64,000 nt of DNA from Parvibaculum sp040216885 (GTDB lineage Bacteria > Pseudomonadota > Alphaproteobacteria > Parvibaculales > Parvibaculaceae): NCBI GenBank assembly GCA_040216885.1, contig JAVJOG010000007.1, positions 124,001 through 188,000 on the forward strand, read 5' to 3'. Positions within the stretch are counted from its first letter, which is position 1; every line of letters begins with the position of its first letter. Below are positions 35,113 through 44,840 of this stretch, piece after piece. Position numbers and translations under genes: made by a program. The notes beneath the pieces are model-generated. The model ran no database searches, was not told the origin of the DNA, and worked only from the letters and a program-made list of their open reading frames with translations.

Positions 35113-36903
35113 ATGGGAGGGGACAAACAGATGGAAGACAGACGTGGCCTTGAGGAGTTGCGGCTGGCACCCGAGACGCTCAATCTGCGCCGGGCCGAAC
35201 TGCTGAAGGAACGCGCGCGGAGTTCGGCGCTGGCGGTCTTCCTGCTGCTTTCGCTCTATGCGGTCATACTGACCTTCACAGCGCCCATTCCAGATGTCGC
35301 GCTCTGGGCGGCGGCGGCGGCGGCCATGATCGGCATCACGCTTTTGCTTCCGGCGCTTTACCGGAAACGCGGCCTCAACCTCGCCAATGCGCGCAACTAT
35401 CTCTTCTGGCACGCGGCGACGGCGGCGGCGACCGGGCTCGTGTGGGGCCTCGGTGCGGTGTGGCTCACCGATCCCGCCTCCGACATCAGCATCTATTCGA
35501 CCGGCATCATGCTGCTCAGTCTGACGCTGGGAGGCATCTCACCGCAATCGGCCTATCGCCGCTCCTATGTCGCGCTGGCGACTTGCGCGCTGCTGCCCTA
35601 TGCGGGGTGGATTTCCTTTGCCGCCGACTGGCCGCTCAGCGCCGTCGGCATCGGCGCGCTCTTCGCCTATGTCTTCTTCATGTCGGCCTCGGCGCGGGTC
35701 GAGATCGCCACGCGAGACGCCATCGCCGTCGAACACAACCGGCGGCTGATGGAAACCCTGGCGCGGCAACACGAAGCGCTGCAAAAGGCGAGCGAGGAGA
35801 AAACGCGGTTTCTGGCCGCGACCAGTCACGACCTCGCACAACCGCTGCATGCGCAAGGCTTTTTCCTGGCGGCGCTGCGCGAACGGACGCGCGATGCGGC
35901 GCAGATCGAACTTCTCGACAAGATCGAGGCGAGCTGGCGCGGGCTCGGCAGTCTGCTCGACGGACTACTCGACATATCGCGGCTCGATGCCGGCGCCATT
36001 GTCGCGGATTTTCGTCATGTCAATCTGGCGGCGCTTGCGCGGCGGATCGCCGACGAGTTTTCGGCGGCGGCCGAGAGCAAGGGTGTGCGCCTTGACATCG
36101 ACATCGCGCCGGCGGCGGCACGGACCGACCCGATCCTGTTCGGGCGGATACTGCGCAACCTCCTGTCCAACGCAATCAAGTTCACCGATGCGGGCGGCAC
36201 GGTGACGCTGTCGGTGCGGCCGGACGGAAAGCAGGCGACGGTGACGATCGCCGATACCGGCATCGGCATAGCCGCCGCGCAGCAGCAGTCCGTGTTCCAG
36301 GAATATGTGCAGCTCGGCAACCGCGAACGCAACCGCGAGAAGGGCCTCGGGCTCGGCCTGTCGATCGTGCGCCGCCTCGCTGCGATGCTCGACATCGAGA
36401 TGGCGCTGACATCGGAGCCCGGAAAGGGAACATGCTTCGTTCTGACGATGCCGAGTGCCGCAATGCCGCAGGACGCAAACGAAAAAATGCCGGAACAGCC
36501 TCTGCCGGACGCGCGCGTCGATCATATCTGCGCTCTCATCGTCGACGACGAGGATGCGATCCGAAACGGCATGTCGACCGTATTGTCGAGCTGGGGTTGC
36601 CAGGTCTATACGGCGGAATCCGGCGACGACGCCGTGCGGCTTCTCGACCGCATGGACGTTATGCCGAATGTGCTGATCGTCGACCAGCGACTTGGCGCGG
36701 ACGAAACGGGGATGCAGGTGATCGAGCGGATACGCGACGAATTGAATGACGAGATCGCCGCGGTGATGATGACCGGTGACATTTCGGCGGATATATCCGG
36801 TGCCGCGGCGGGGAGCGTGCGCATTCTGCACAAGCCGGTTGAGCCGGCGTTACTTTACGGCGTTCTCCGCGAGACAGGCGGCGCAGCCCGGCTCAATCGA
36901 TGA
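35113..36903 (+). CDS. Membrane-bound hybrid sensor histidine kinase
   Basis: Signal-transduction kinase of 596 residues. About five or six membrane helices occupy residues 38-195 with no large periplasmic loop, suggesting sensing within the membrane. The dimerisation box FLAATSHDLAQPLHAQGFFL has phospho-His239. The ATPase domain has NLLSNAIKFTDAGG, ADTGIGI and GLGLGLSIV. A C-terminal receiver domain (last 120 residues or so) has LIVDDEDA, phospho-Asp in VLIVDQRLG and Lys in LHKPV. The ATG at 35113 follows GGAGG. It converges with, and overlaps by 11 bases, a LuxR-type regulator that is its probable partner. Confidence 0.9.
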   Translation: MGGDKQMEDRRGLEELRLAPETLNLRRAELLKERARSSALAVFLLLSLYAVILTFTAPIPDVALWAAAAAAMIGITLLLPALYRKRGLNLANARNYLFWHAATAAATGLVWGLGAVWLTDPASDISIYSTGIMLLSLTLGGISPQSAYRRSYVALATCALLPYAGWISFAADWPLSAVGIGALFAYVFFMSASARVEIATRDAIAVEHNRRLMETLARQHEALQKASEEKTRFLAATSHDLAQPLHAQGFFLAALRERTRDAAQIELLDKIEASWRGLGSLLDGLLDISRLDAGAIVADFRHVNLAALARRIADEFSAAAESKGVRLDIDIAPAAARTDPILFGRILRNLLSNAIKFTDAGGTVTLSVRPDGKQATVTIADTGIGIAAAQQQSVFQEYVQLGNRERNREKGLGLGLSIVRRLAAMLDIEMALTSEPGKGTCFVLTMPSAAMPQDANEKMPEQPLPDARVDHICALIVDDEDAIRNGMSTVLSSWGCQVYTAESGDDAVRLLDRMDVMPNVLIVDQRLGADETGMQVIERIRDELNDEIAAVMMTGDISADISGAAAGSVRILHKPVEPALLYGVLRETGGAARLNR

Positions 36904-37564
36904 GCCCCATCGCGCGCGCCTTGCTGACGCAGGCGGTGCGGCGCGTGACGTTCAACTGTTTGAATATCTGCTTGATGTGGGTCTTCACCGTGTTTTCGCT
37001 GATACCCAGCACGTCGGAAATGCTGCGATTGGAATAGCCTTCGGCGACAAGACGCAACACTTCGAGCTGGCGGGCACCGACAGGCCGGACTTCTTCCGCA
37101 TGCTCCGGCGATCTGCCTTCGGTGAGGCGGGGTGAATGCGGGTCGTTCTCGATGACGGCCCAGAGTTCCGGCGGCAGGAAAATCTCGCCACGTAACGCCT
37201 GTTTGATGGCTGCGCCGAGCACCTTTGCCGGCGCCGATTTCGGCACAAAGCCCGTGGCGCCGATACGCAGTACCTTTTCAACCGGCGGAAGCGTGTCGAT
37301 GCCGGAGACGATCAGCACGGGGATCGTGCATTTACGCGCCTGCAGGGCCGTGATGAGGGCGACGCCGTTCATCTCCTCCATGACGAGATCGGAGACGATC
37401 AGATCGTAGCGGCGGCCGCTTTCGATTTCGATCAGAAGATTGTGCGGCGAGGCAAAGCCGGCGCAGCGATAGGCCGGGTCGAGCGAGGCGATGACTTCGC
37501 GAAGGCCATCGAGAAACATACGATGGTCGTCGACCAGGGCAATCTCGACGGGCTTTCCGGTCAA
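36893..37564 (-). CDS. LuxR/NarL-family response regulator
   Basis: DNA-binding response regulator of 223 residues. The start is TTG at 37564, which overlaps the stop of the upstream small gene in TTGA; no ATG or GTG sits between it and the receiver domain. The receiver has LVDDHRMFLDGL, the phosphorylation region LIVSDLVMEEMNG and Lys in FVPKSAPA. The C-terminal helix-turn-helix is LRLVAEGYSNRSISDVLGIS, ENTVKTHIKQIFKQLNV. Convergent with the hybrid kinase, with which it probably forms a phosphorelay. Target genes are unknown; the TIGR03032 and autotransporter genes are nearby candidates. Confidence 0.9.
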   Translation of the reverse strand: MTGKPVEIALVDDHRMFLDGLREVIASLDPAYRCAGFASPHNLLIEIESGRRYDLIVSDLVMEEMNGVALITALQARKCTIPVLIVSGIDTLPPVEKVLRIGATGFVPKSAPAKVLGAAIKQALRGEIFLPPELWAVIENDPHSPRLTEGRSPEHAEEVRPVGARQLEVLRLVAEGYSNRSISDVLGISENTVKTHIKQIFKQLNVTRRTACVSKARAMGLID

Positions 37565-37830
37565 GGATGCAACTCCAGGTCGGCGTAGCGCACACTCGCG
37601 CCGCTTTGCATGTCGATGCAGGGCGCCGGCGCCTCGCGCGAGGCGACGCACAGATAGAGACTGGCCGATGTGCGAATCCAGATGCCGCCTTGCGGGTTGG
37701 GCAGGTACGCAGTGCGCGGTTCCCCGCCGGCGACCAGAACGGCGACTGCGATCAGCAACGCGCCGGCAAGATTGGCCCATGGCGTGTTGAGCGTTTTTGC
37801 CGTCGACCGTACCGATGCAGGAATTTCCAT
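37561..37830 (-). CDS. Small single-pass membrane protein
   Basis: An 89-residue protein with one hydrophobic helix at about residues 19-38 (WANLAGALLIAVAVLVAGG) and an exported-looking tail with two cysteines (LYLCVASREAPAPCIDM). The ATG at 37830 is chosen because the longer frame adds only Arg/Cys-rich sequence. It is translationally coupled to the LuxR regulator. Not recognised. An accessory membrane signalling component would fit the position. Confidence 0.55.
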   Translation of the reverse strand: MEIPASVRSTAKTLNTPWANLAGALLIAVAVLVAGGEPRTAYLPNPQGGIWIRTSASLYLCVASREAPAPCIDMQSGASVRYADLELHP

Positions 37831-38043
37831 TTGCGAATCTCTTTGTATGCGTTCATTGCCCTGGCAGTCCCGGCAGGAATACTGCCTGAAGCCGCGCCCC
37901 ACGGTCCAGACATCTTCGCGGCCGGCCGGCGTTCCGTCGCCGGAAAATTTGACAAGCGGTCTCGAAATGCGTTGCCTTGAGCCGCCTCATTTTGTTTATT
38001 CCGACTTGCCGCGCCGTTCGATCACCCGAAAGTATGAGCCGCC

Positions 38044-39123
38044 ATGTCCGAGACCCAGGCCGCGCCGAAAGCCGGAACGCAGATTTCCTGTTCGCGCGAC
38101 TTCGCAAACTGGCTCAAGCAGAACAATGTCAGCTTCGGGCTGACCTCCTATCAGTCGGGCCGGCTTTACCTTGTCGGGCATCAGGCGAACGGCGTGCTGA
38201 GCTTTCACGAGCGGCATTTCGTGCGGGCGATGGGGGTGGCGGCATCGCCGCAGCGGATCTTCCTCGCCAATCACTTCCAGATCTGGCGGCTCGAAAATGT
38301 GCTCGCGCCGGGACAGATGGAGGGCGTGTTCGACCGCAATTACGTGCCGCGCAACGCGCAGACGACCGGCGATCTCGACATTCACGATGTCGGCGTCGAG
38401 AAATCGGGCCGCGTCATCTTCGTCAACACGAAATATTCCTGCCTTGCGACACCGAGTGCGACACACAGTTTCAAGCCGATCTGGAAGCCGCCGTTCATTT
38501 CGCGGCTGGCGCCGGAAGATCGCTGTCATCTCAACGGGTTGGCGATGCAGGACGGCGAGGCGCGATACGTAACCGCAGTCTGCCGCAGCGACGTGGTAAC
38601 GGGCTGGCGCGACCGCCGCGCCGAGGGCGGCCTGATCATCGACGTCAAGACCAACGAGTTCGTGACGCAAAAGCTTTCGATGCCGCATTCGCCGCGGCTC
38701 CACAACGGAAAGCTCTGGGTGCTCGATTCGGGGCGCGGGCGGCTCTGCACGGTCGACGAGAAGACCGGCGAGACGGAAACGATTGCCTTCCTGCCGGGTT
38801 TTTTGCGTGGTCTCGCCTTTCACGGACCCTTCGCCTTTGTCGGGCTGTCGCTGCCGCGCGACGGCAGTTTTTCCGGGCTCGAACTCGACGGCGAACTTGA
38901 AAATCGCGATGCCGATCCGTGGTGCGGTGTGCAGGTGATCGACACGCGCAGCGGCGATGTGGTGCAGTGGATCCGCTTCACCGGCGAAATCCGCGAACTT
39001 TTCGACGTGTTCACGCTGCCCGGTGTCAAAAACCCGATGGCGACAGGACTCCTCGACCCGACCATCCAGTCGCTCATCACCATCGACGACTGGGACGAAG
39101 CGGACAAGCCCGCTTCCGCGTGA
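38044..39123 (+). CDS. TIGR03032 family protein (DUF4915)
   Basis: A 359-residue soluble protein without signal peptide. The pattern fits TIGR03032: SFGLTSYQSGRLYLVG, RAMGVAASPQRIFLANHFQIW, RNAQTTGDLDIHDV, HLNGLAMQDGEARYVTA, GGLIIDVKTNEFV and MPHSPRLHNGKLWVLDSGRG. The repeated short strands suggest a beta-propeller. Function is not established; some members occur fused to or near glycosyltransferases and TPR proteins. Divergent from the small membrane gene and followed after 190 bases by the autotransporter. Confidence 0.8.
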   Translation: MSETQAAPKAGTQISCSRDFANWLKQNNVSFGLTSYQSGRLYLVGHQANGVLSFHERHFVRAMGVAASPQRIFLANHFQIWRLENVLAPGQMEGVFDRNYVPRNAQTTGDLDIHDVGVEKSGRVIFVNTKYSCLATPSATHSFKPIWKPPFISRLAPEDRCHLNGLAMQDGEARYVTAVCRSDVVTGWRDRRAEGGLIIDVKTNEFVTQKLSMPHSPRLHNGKLWVLDSGRGRLCTVDEKTGETETIAFLPGFLRGLAFHGPFAFVGLSLPRDGSFSGLELDGELENRDADPWCGVQVIDTRSGDVVQWIRFTGEIRELFDVFTLPGVKNPMATGLLDPTIQSLITIDDWDEADKPASA

Positions 39124-39314
39124 ACGCGCAGCGCGATTTAACCAAGTTTCACATTTTTCCTCAGCGCCGAATCCGCCGGAATCCCCTGCGACTTCGGCTT
39201 CGCTCACCATTTCGGGTGATTGGCGGCGTTTACCGGATTCCCTAAGCCGAAGTCACTGACGGTTGCGAAGTGCGCGACCGCGCGGGGCAGTGCGATGTAC
39301 AGGTGAGGAATACG

Positions 39315-42300
39315 ATGACGTCCGGAGCAAGGCTGACCAAGGCAGCGGAAGCCACAACTTTCCGCGAACACCTGAACAGCAACGCGTACAGCTACTACAG
39401 CGCAAAAATCGCCGAAACTTCTGGCGACGGCGGGACGGCGAAAGGTCTGAAGCGGCTTTTCGCGGCAGCGCTTCTGTCCTCGACTTCGGTGATGGCCTTC
39501 GGTGCTCCCAGTGCGTCCGCGCAGGCCGCCTGCCCATCGACCGGCCCGAATACCTATGTGTGCAGCGGGGCGAGCACGACGCCGCAGGTGTTTGCGGGCG
39601 ACGACATCGTGGTGACGGGCGACACGACCTGGGACCAGAATACCACGGGTATTGCACCGGCGGCTGGCGCGAACACCGGCATTTCCGTCACCGGCGAAGA
39701 CACCACCGCGCGGAATTACGGCTCGATCACGACGGGCGTTGTGCCGAGCGCCTACGCTCTTTACGGCGAACACCACGGATTGTCGGTCGTCGCGACGTCG
39801 GGCGGGTCATACGCCCTCAACCACGAAGAGGCCACGATCACGACGACGGCGTCGGGCAGCTTTGGCCTTTTCGCGCAGTCAACCGATGGCCAGGCCGTGA
39901 CGGTGAACGAAGGCCTGCTGGAAGGAAGCGGCGAGGGGAACAAGGGTATGCGAAGCCGCGCCACGAACGAGGGCGACGCGCTCGCGACCAACCGCGAGAC
40001 CGGCATCATCTCGATGACTGGCGACTGGAATACCGGCATGGAAGCCCGCGCCCCTTTAGGCACGGCGACGGCGACCAATGACGGTTCGATCCATGTGACG
40101 GCCGAGTACGGCGCCACCGGCATCAATGTCTATGGCGACACCGCGAATGGTACCAATAACGGCCTGATCGAGGTCGAGTCGGAATACGCGGTCGGCATGG
40201 CCGGCAGTTCCTATTCGCCGGCGACAACGACCCTCGTCAACAATGGCACGATCACCGCGACGGGCAACTACACGACCGGCATCGTGGGTTCGGGACCGAC
40301 CGTCTACATCACCAATGCCGCAGGCGCGACCATTACCTCCGACGACGCGGCTATCCGGGTCGGCTATGCCAATGGCGGAACGGTGGCGAATTACGGAACG
40401 ATTACGGGCGATGTCTCGACCGGCGGCGGCATGCGAAAGCGGATGCGGCGCGGCGCCGCAAACATGACCGTCAGGAACGAAGGCAGCATCGACGGCCGGA
40501 TCGACTTCCGCGGTGCCACCAGCACGCATGTCATCAACCATGGAGGTACAGTCGGCGACGGGTCGACTGCGGTCTCGGTCGGTGGGTATGGCAACAACAT
40601 CGTCGACATCACCGGCAACGGCAACGACATCAACGGCATACTTTATGCGCAAGTCATGCATATGGTGCCCGACGAATTCGACGTGGTTCCGCTCGACGCG
40701 CCGCTAGAAAGCCACTCCGCCCTCAATTTCAGCCAGACCGATACGCTGACGCTTGATGTTGCAGACGAGGGCGCCGCTGTCGTCGGTTTCGACGAGATCA
40801 ACTTCAACAGCGGCACGACGCTCTTCTCGGGCTCGAATATCTGGTCGCCCTTCGGAGAAGCCAACATTTATGGCGGCGCCACGGTGACGACCGACTCGGC
40901 GATGTTCGACATGGGCATCTCGCGACTCAATGTGAGCGGCGAAGGCATCGCACGCGGCACGCTTTTCGCGCCGGCGGGCTCCGAGATCTCGGTTTCCGGT
41001 GACGTCGTGTTCGAGGCAGGCGGGCGCTTGCGTATCGGCGTTGAAGGCGACGACGACGCGGGCAGCCTCTATGCGGGTGGCACGATTACCTTCGAGGAAG
41101 GTTCCGAGATCTATGCCGACCTGACGAGTGGCATCAGCCTCACGCCGGATAGCGACCTGCTCGTCGCGACGGGCGGAGAGGGTCTGACGAACAACGGCCT
41201 CACGGTTTACGACAATTCGATCCTCTTCAACTTCACCGCCGACCTGCGCGACAACGAACTCTATCTCGTCGTGCAGCGCATGCTCACCGCCGCGCAGGCA
41301 ACGGACAACAACCGGGGACGCAGCAACGCACAGAGCATCGCCGCGGCAATCGACGCTTTCCTGCAGACCGCGCCGACAGACAATCCGATTGTCGTTTTCC
41401 TCTCCCAATTCCCGGTGGAAGAGCAGGAAGCGCAGCTCTACCGGCTGGTACAGGACTCGCTGCCTTCCGAGGCCGGGTCCGACGGCAGCAGCACCATCGT
41501 TTCGAGCGACATGGTGCTCGACCTCGTGATGGACCGGCTGTCGGGCGGCGGCTTTGCTGTGGTCGACAGCGGCACCCGCGAAAGCGGCCTCTCGGCCGGC
41601 GACACGGTGCTCGGCGGGCCCAGCAACCTCGCGCTCTGGGGCCGCTTCGGCGGCGCCATGGCCGAATATACGCCGGACAATGTGAACGGCTTCGACAGCG
41701 ACACGTTCGCCGCGTCGATCGGTATTGACGGCGATATCAGCGCGCGGTTCCGGGCGGGCATTGCCGTCTTCTACTCGAGCACAAAGGTCGACGAGACCGG
41801 TGCGGGCGCGAATAGCACGCAGGACATCGAAGGGATCGGCGCGCTGCTATACGGCACATACCGGCCCTCCGATTTCTACGTCAACGCCACGCTTGGCTAC
41901 GGCGTCAACTCCTATGAGAGCCGTCGCACCGCGCTCGGCGGCGTCAACTCCGCCGATTACGACGGTTCGCAGGTGATGGCGCGAGTGGAGGCGGGCAAGG
42001 TCTTCACCCACGGCTCATGGGACATCACGCCGAATGTGGGCGCGCGCTTCAACTATGTGTCGATCGACGGCTACACGGAGACGGGGCCGCTGCCGACGAC
42101 GGTCGATTCGCAGAACGTGACCTCGCTTCGCGCGGCGCTCGGCGTCAGTGCGCGCTACACGCATGAGATGGAGAACGGTGCGAAGCTGATCCCGGAAGCC
42201 TATATCCGCGGGCTCGAGGAACTGGCCGATCCGAACGAGGCTTTGACGGGCTCGATCATGGGCGGCGGCACCTTCGTCAGCCAGTCGACGCCGAGAGACC

Positions 42301-42437
42301 GCTTCAGCCTCGCGGCGGGCGGCGGCGTGACCTGCGAGATTGACGACAAGATTTCAGTGCGGGTGCTTTATGATGGCGAATTCCAGTCCGACTACAAGGA
42401 GCACAGCCTGACGGCGGCCATACGGTTCGCTTTCTGA
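39315..42437 (+). CDS. Autotransporter (type Va secretion) with beta-helical passenger
   Basis: Surface or secreted protein of 1040 residues. The ATG at 39315 has AGGTGAGG upstream. A long N-terminal extension of about 50 residues precedes the signal helix (LKRLFAAALLSSTSVMAFG), with cleavage expected after ASAQA, a layout known for large autotransporters. The passenger (about 70-700) is rich in short strands, for example NNGTITATGNYTTGIVG, NYGTITGDVS and VRNEGSIDGRI, indicating a right-handed beta-helix. The final 280 residues form the translocator barrel, ending in TAAIRFAF with terminal Phe. Binding target unknown. Confidence 0.9.
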   Translation: MTSGARLTKAAEATTFREHLNSNAYSYYSAKIAETSGDGGTAKGLKRLFAAALLSSTSVMAFGAPSASAQAACPSTGPNTYVCSGASTTPQVFAGDDIVVTGDTTWDQNTTGIAPAAGANTGISVTGEDTTARNYGSITTGVVPSAYALYGEHHGLSVVATSGGSYALNHEEATITTTASGSFGLFAQSTDGQAVTVNEGLLEGSGEGNKGMRSRATNEGDALATNRETGIISMTGDWNTGMEARAPLGTATATNDGSIHVTAEYGATGINVYGDTANGTNNGLIEVESEYAVGMAGSSYSPATTTLVNNGTITATGNYTTGIVGSGPTVYITNAAGATITSDDAAIRVGYANGGTVANYGTITGDVSTGGGMRKRMRRGAANMTVRNEGSIDGRIDFRGATSTHVINHGGTVGDGSTAVSVGGYGNNIVDITGNGNDINGILYAQVMHMVPDEFDVVPLDAPLESHSALNFSQTDTLTLDVADEGAAVVGFDEINFNSGTTLFSGSNIWSPFGEANIYGGATVTTDSAMFDMGISRLNVSGEGIARGTLFAPAGSEISVSGDVVFEAGGRLRIGVEGDDDAGSLYAGGTITFEEGSEIYADLTSGISLTPDSDLLVATGGEGLTNNGLTVYDNSILFNFTADLRDNELYLVVQRMLTAAQATDNNRGRSNAQSIAAAIDAFLQTAPTDNPIVVFLSQFPVEEQEAQLYRLVQDSLPSEAGSDGSSTIVSSDMVLDLVMDRLSGGGFAVVDSGTRESGLSAGDTVLGGPSNLALWGRFGGAMAEYTPDNVNGFDSDTFAASIGIDGDISARFRAGIAVFYSSTKVDETGAGANSTQDIEGIGALLYGTYRPSDFYVNATLGYGVNSYESRRTALGGVNSADYDGSQVMARVEAGKVFTHGSWDITPNVGARFNYVSIDGYTETGPLPTTVDSQNVTSLRAALGVSARYTHEMENGAKLIPEAYIRGLEELADPNEALTGSIMGGGTFVSQSTPRDRFSLAAGGGVTCEIDDKISVRVLYDGEFQSDYKEHSLTAAIRFAF

Positions 42438-42582
42438 CGGCCGCCGTTGCATGCGATGTGCGGACGCTCGATACGGTCGGGAAGTCGGCCCGTTCGCTGT
42501 ATTGGCGCACCGGCACTACCCCTGACGGTGTTGCGACCGCGCGGGACTTGCCCGGCGCATCGAATTTTTTGACGAATAGCGT

Positions 42583-43368
42583 TCAGCGCCGACCCGCGAA
42601 TGGATGCGTGCTCGACAATCCGCCATCGACGGCGATCGCCTGGCCGTTGACATAGGAGGCGTCGTCGCTGGCGAGGAAAAGCGCCGCATGGGCGATTTCC
42701 GGCGGCAGTCCGTAGCGCTTCATCGGATTGAGCTGTCCGATCTTGTCGTCGCTGCCGCGCGCCCTTGCGCCGTCGAAGATCGGTTTTGTCATGCCGGTTT
42801 CGATCAGGCCCGGACAAATCGCGTTGATGCGCACACCCGAGCCGTAAAACTCATTGGCCACCGTCTGCACGAGGCTGATGACGCCGGCCTTCGAGGCGCT
42901 GTAGGCCGTGGCGCCGGCATTGGCGCGCAGGCCCGCGACCGAGGCCGTGCAGATGATCGAGCCCTTGCCCTGGGCGAGCATGTGCGGGCTTGCATATTTG
43001 ATCGCAAGAAACGGGCCGATCAGATTGACGGCCAGAATTTGTTGCCAGTAGGGAACGGTCTGCTCCTGCAGCGGCACGAGCCCCCCGCTGATCCCGGCAT
43101 TGGCGTAGAGAACGTCCACCCCGCCATATTGATCGACGCAATGCTGGACGAAGGCCTTGACCGCGTTCTCGTCGCTGACATCGGCCGCGACGGATGAAAC
43201 CGTGCCGCCGTCCTTGCGGATCATCTCGGCTGTCTCGTCGACCGCCGTTTCCACGAGATCGACGGCAACGACCTCTGCGCCCTCCCCCGCAAAGAGACGG
43301 GCGCTGGCCCGGCCGATGCCGCTGCCAGCGCCCGTCACAATGGCGCGTTTTCCCGAAAGTCGTCCCAT
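42583..43368 (-). CDS. Short-chain dehydrogenase/reductase
   Basis: NAD(P)-dependent oxidoreductase of 261 residues. Coenzyme loop TGAGSGIGRASARLF (residues 12-26), Asp in AVDLVETAVDET suggesting NAD preference, NAGISGG, catalytic Ser in CTASVAG and YSASKAG, and the C-terminal NGQAIAVDGGLSS typical of classical SDRs. The substrate is unknown; 3-oxoacyl reductases and sugar or steroid dehydrogenases are all compatible. Flanked by unrelated genes. Confidence 0.9.
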   Translation of the reverse strand: MGRLSGKRAIVTGAGSGIGRASARLFAGEGAEVVAVDLVETAVDETAEMIRKDGGTVSSVAADVSDENAVKAFVQHCVDQYGGVDVLYANAGISGGLVPLQEQTVPYWQQILAVNLIGPFLAIKYASPHMLAQGKGSIICTASVAGLRANAGATAYSASKAGVISLVQTVANEFYGSGVRINAICPGLIETGMTKPIFDGARARGSDDKIGQLNPMKRYGLPPEIAHAALFLASDDASYVNGQAIAVDGGLSSTHPFAGRR

Positions 43369-43455
43369 GGTCGCTTCTCCTTCGAATCGCCGAATTTCAA
43401 TGCGGGGACTCTAGTGAAAGCGAACGCCGGGGAACAGACGGACGAAGGCGTTGGG

Positions 43456-43815
43456 TCAGAAGTCCTTGCCGGCCGTGACGGTCCACCCCACGTTGCCCTG
43501 CTCGCCTTCGATCGTGCCCGAGCCGCCGACGGCCGGGGCTTCCTCGATCGGTGCGGTGCAGTTCTCGGGCGCTTCGCCCATTGTGGTGCAGATCGTGTTG
43601 TCGCTGACGCGCCAGCTGCCGGCGATCTCCGAGCCGTCCGCCGCCTTGACGACGATGTTCGACGCATCGGGGTAATAGATCTTGGTCACGGCGCCGTCGG
43701 CCGCCGTCAGCGTAACGGTGTTGCCGACAAGCCCGGCGCCGACATCGGCCGTGGCGGGCGCCGCAAGCGTGATGGCGGAAACGGCCAGGGCCGCCGCAAA
43801 AATCGTCTTCTTCAT
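43456..43815 (-). CDS. Small secreted protein of unknown function
   Basis: A 119-residue protein with a clear signal peptide (MKKTIFAAALAVSAITLAAPATA). The mature part of about 96 residues is beta-rich with two cysteines (NTICTTMG and ENCTAP) that may form a disulfide. VTKIYYPDASNIVVKAADGSEIAGSWRV suggests a small beta-sandwich. I do not recognise a named family. A GGAGGACAT site precedes the ATG. Monocistronic by appearance. Confidence 0.7.
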   Translation of the reverse strand: MKKTIFAAALAVSAITLAAPATADVGAGLVGNTVTLTAADGAVTKIYYPDASNIVVKAADGSEIAGSWRVSDNTICTTMGEAPENCTAPIEEAPAVGGSGTIEGEQGNVGWTVTAGKDF

Positions 43816-43921
43816 GGATGTCCTCCCAAATAGTACCCCTGTCCGGCCCAGGAACTTGGTGCCCCGCCGCCGTTAACCAAGGGACTCTACATAGCCTGTG
43901 CCATCGTGCAACAGGCGGTTG

Positions 43922-44173
43922 TCAGCCGCGGAAACTTGGCGGCTTCAGAAGGAAGATGATCAGCCAGATCGGAATGAGAACCATCGCGCCCAGCAGAAAG
44001 TGGGGCAGGGCCCAGCCGAACCCCTCGCGCACGAAGGCAATGACGGCCTCGGGCGTGAAACCGATATCCTGAAGCACCTGTTCGGCTGAAATGTCGAATG
44101 CATTGAGCAGCGCCCCGACGGCCACCGCCCCGATGAAAAATTTTATCAGCACCGACAAGGCGTTTTGAATCAT
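43922..44173 (-). CDS. Small two-helix inner-membrane protein (DUF6460-like)
   Basis: An 83-residue protein with two membrane helices, at about residues 5-27 (LSVLIKFFIGAVAVGALLNAF) and 55-76 (LPHFLLGAMVLIPIWLIIFLL). The linking amphipathic segment EQVLQDIGFTPEAVIAFVREG is probably periplasmic or interfacial. The layout matches what I recall as DUF6460, found in alphaproteobacteria; the match is from memory of pattern only. Function unknown. Confidence 0.65.
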   Translation of the reverse strand: MIQNALSVLIKFFIGAVAVGALLNAFDISAEQVLQDIGFTPEAVIAFVREGFGWALPHFLLGAMVLIPIWLIIFLLKPPSFRG

Positions 44174-44336
44174 GGAGGCGTCGCCCCGGTCCCCGGCGAA
44201 TCAGTCCCGGTCAGTCTAGACGGCAGAGGCGCGAGGCACAAAATCTGACACCGAAAGTCCCTGTCCAACGCCTTCCGGAGCCAAAAACGACCGTCGGGCG
44301 GGTAGACTGCCCCGGAAACCAGTGAGGAGGCCGCCC

Positions 44337-44834
44337 GTGACGTCGAACGAACAAAATGCAATGGCCGGAACAGTTTGCCGCCTGACCGCGGCGCAGATCG
44401 ACCGGTTGCCGGAGCGCCCCAATATCCATCAGTTCAACGCCAATGCCATCCGCAACACGCGCTCCATCGGCGATCTGCTGGGGCTTTCCGATGTCGGCGT
44501 CCATCTGGTCCGCGTCGAGCCCGGCCGCGAAACGACGGAACATCACTTCCACGGCCAGGACGAGGAATTCCTCTACATTCTTTCAGGTCGAGCCGAGGCG
44601 ACCATCGGCGAGGAGACGTTCGAGGTCGGCCCCGGCGACTTCATGGCCTTCCCGAAAAACTCGCCCGCTCATTCGATGCGCGTGCGGGACGATGCGTCGG
44701 ATGACCTCGTCTATCTGATGGGCGGCACGCGGGCGCCCATCGACATCTGCACCTATCCGCGCCTCGGCCGCCGCATGTACCGTGTCGACGGCGTCAAGGA
44801 ATATGCGGCGCTCGACGACTTCAAAAAGGTCTGA
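44337..44834 (+). CDS. Cupin-domain protein
   Basis: A 165-residue cytosolic protein with one cupin barrel. Motif 1 appears as ETTEHHFHGQDEEFLYILSG (metal-ligand histidines and Glu) and motif 2 as GPGDFMAFPKNSPAHSMRV. The GTG at 44337 is preferred since GAGGAGG lies seven bases upstream; ATG at 44361 is possible. The end DICTYPRLGRRMYRVDGVKEY is shared by a cupin group without known function. Stop lies six bases from the convergent AsmA stop. Confidence 0.85.
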   Translation: MTSNEQNAMAGTVCRLTAAQIDRLPERPNIHQFNANAIRNTRSIGDLLGLSDVGVHLVRVEPGRETTEHHFHGQDEEFLYILSGRAEATIGEETFEVGPGDFMAFPKNSPAHSMRVRDDASDDLVYLMGGTRAPIDICTYPRLGRRMYRVDGVKEYAALDDFKKV

Positions 44835-44840
44835 CCGGGC

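Noticed and set aside
39763..40640. Repeated NNGTI/NYGTI motifs in the autotransporter considered as DNA tandem repeats
   Set aside because: They are degenerate protein beta-helix repeats; the DNA shows no regular period.
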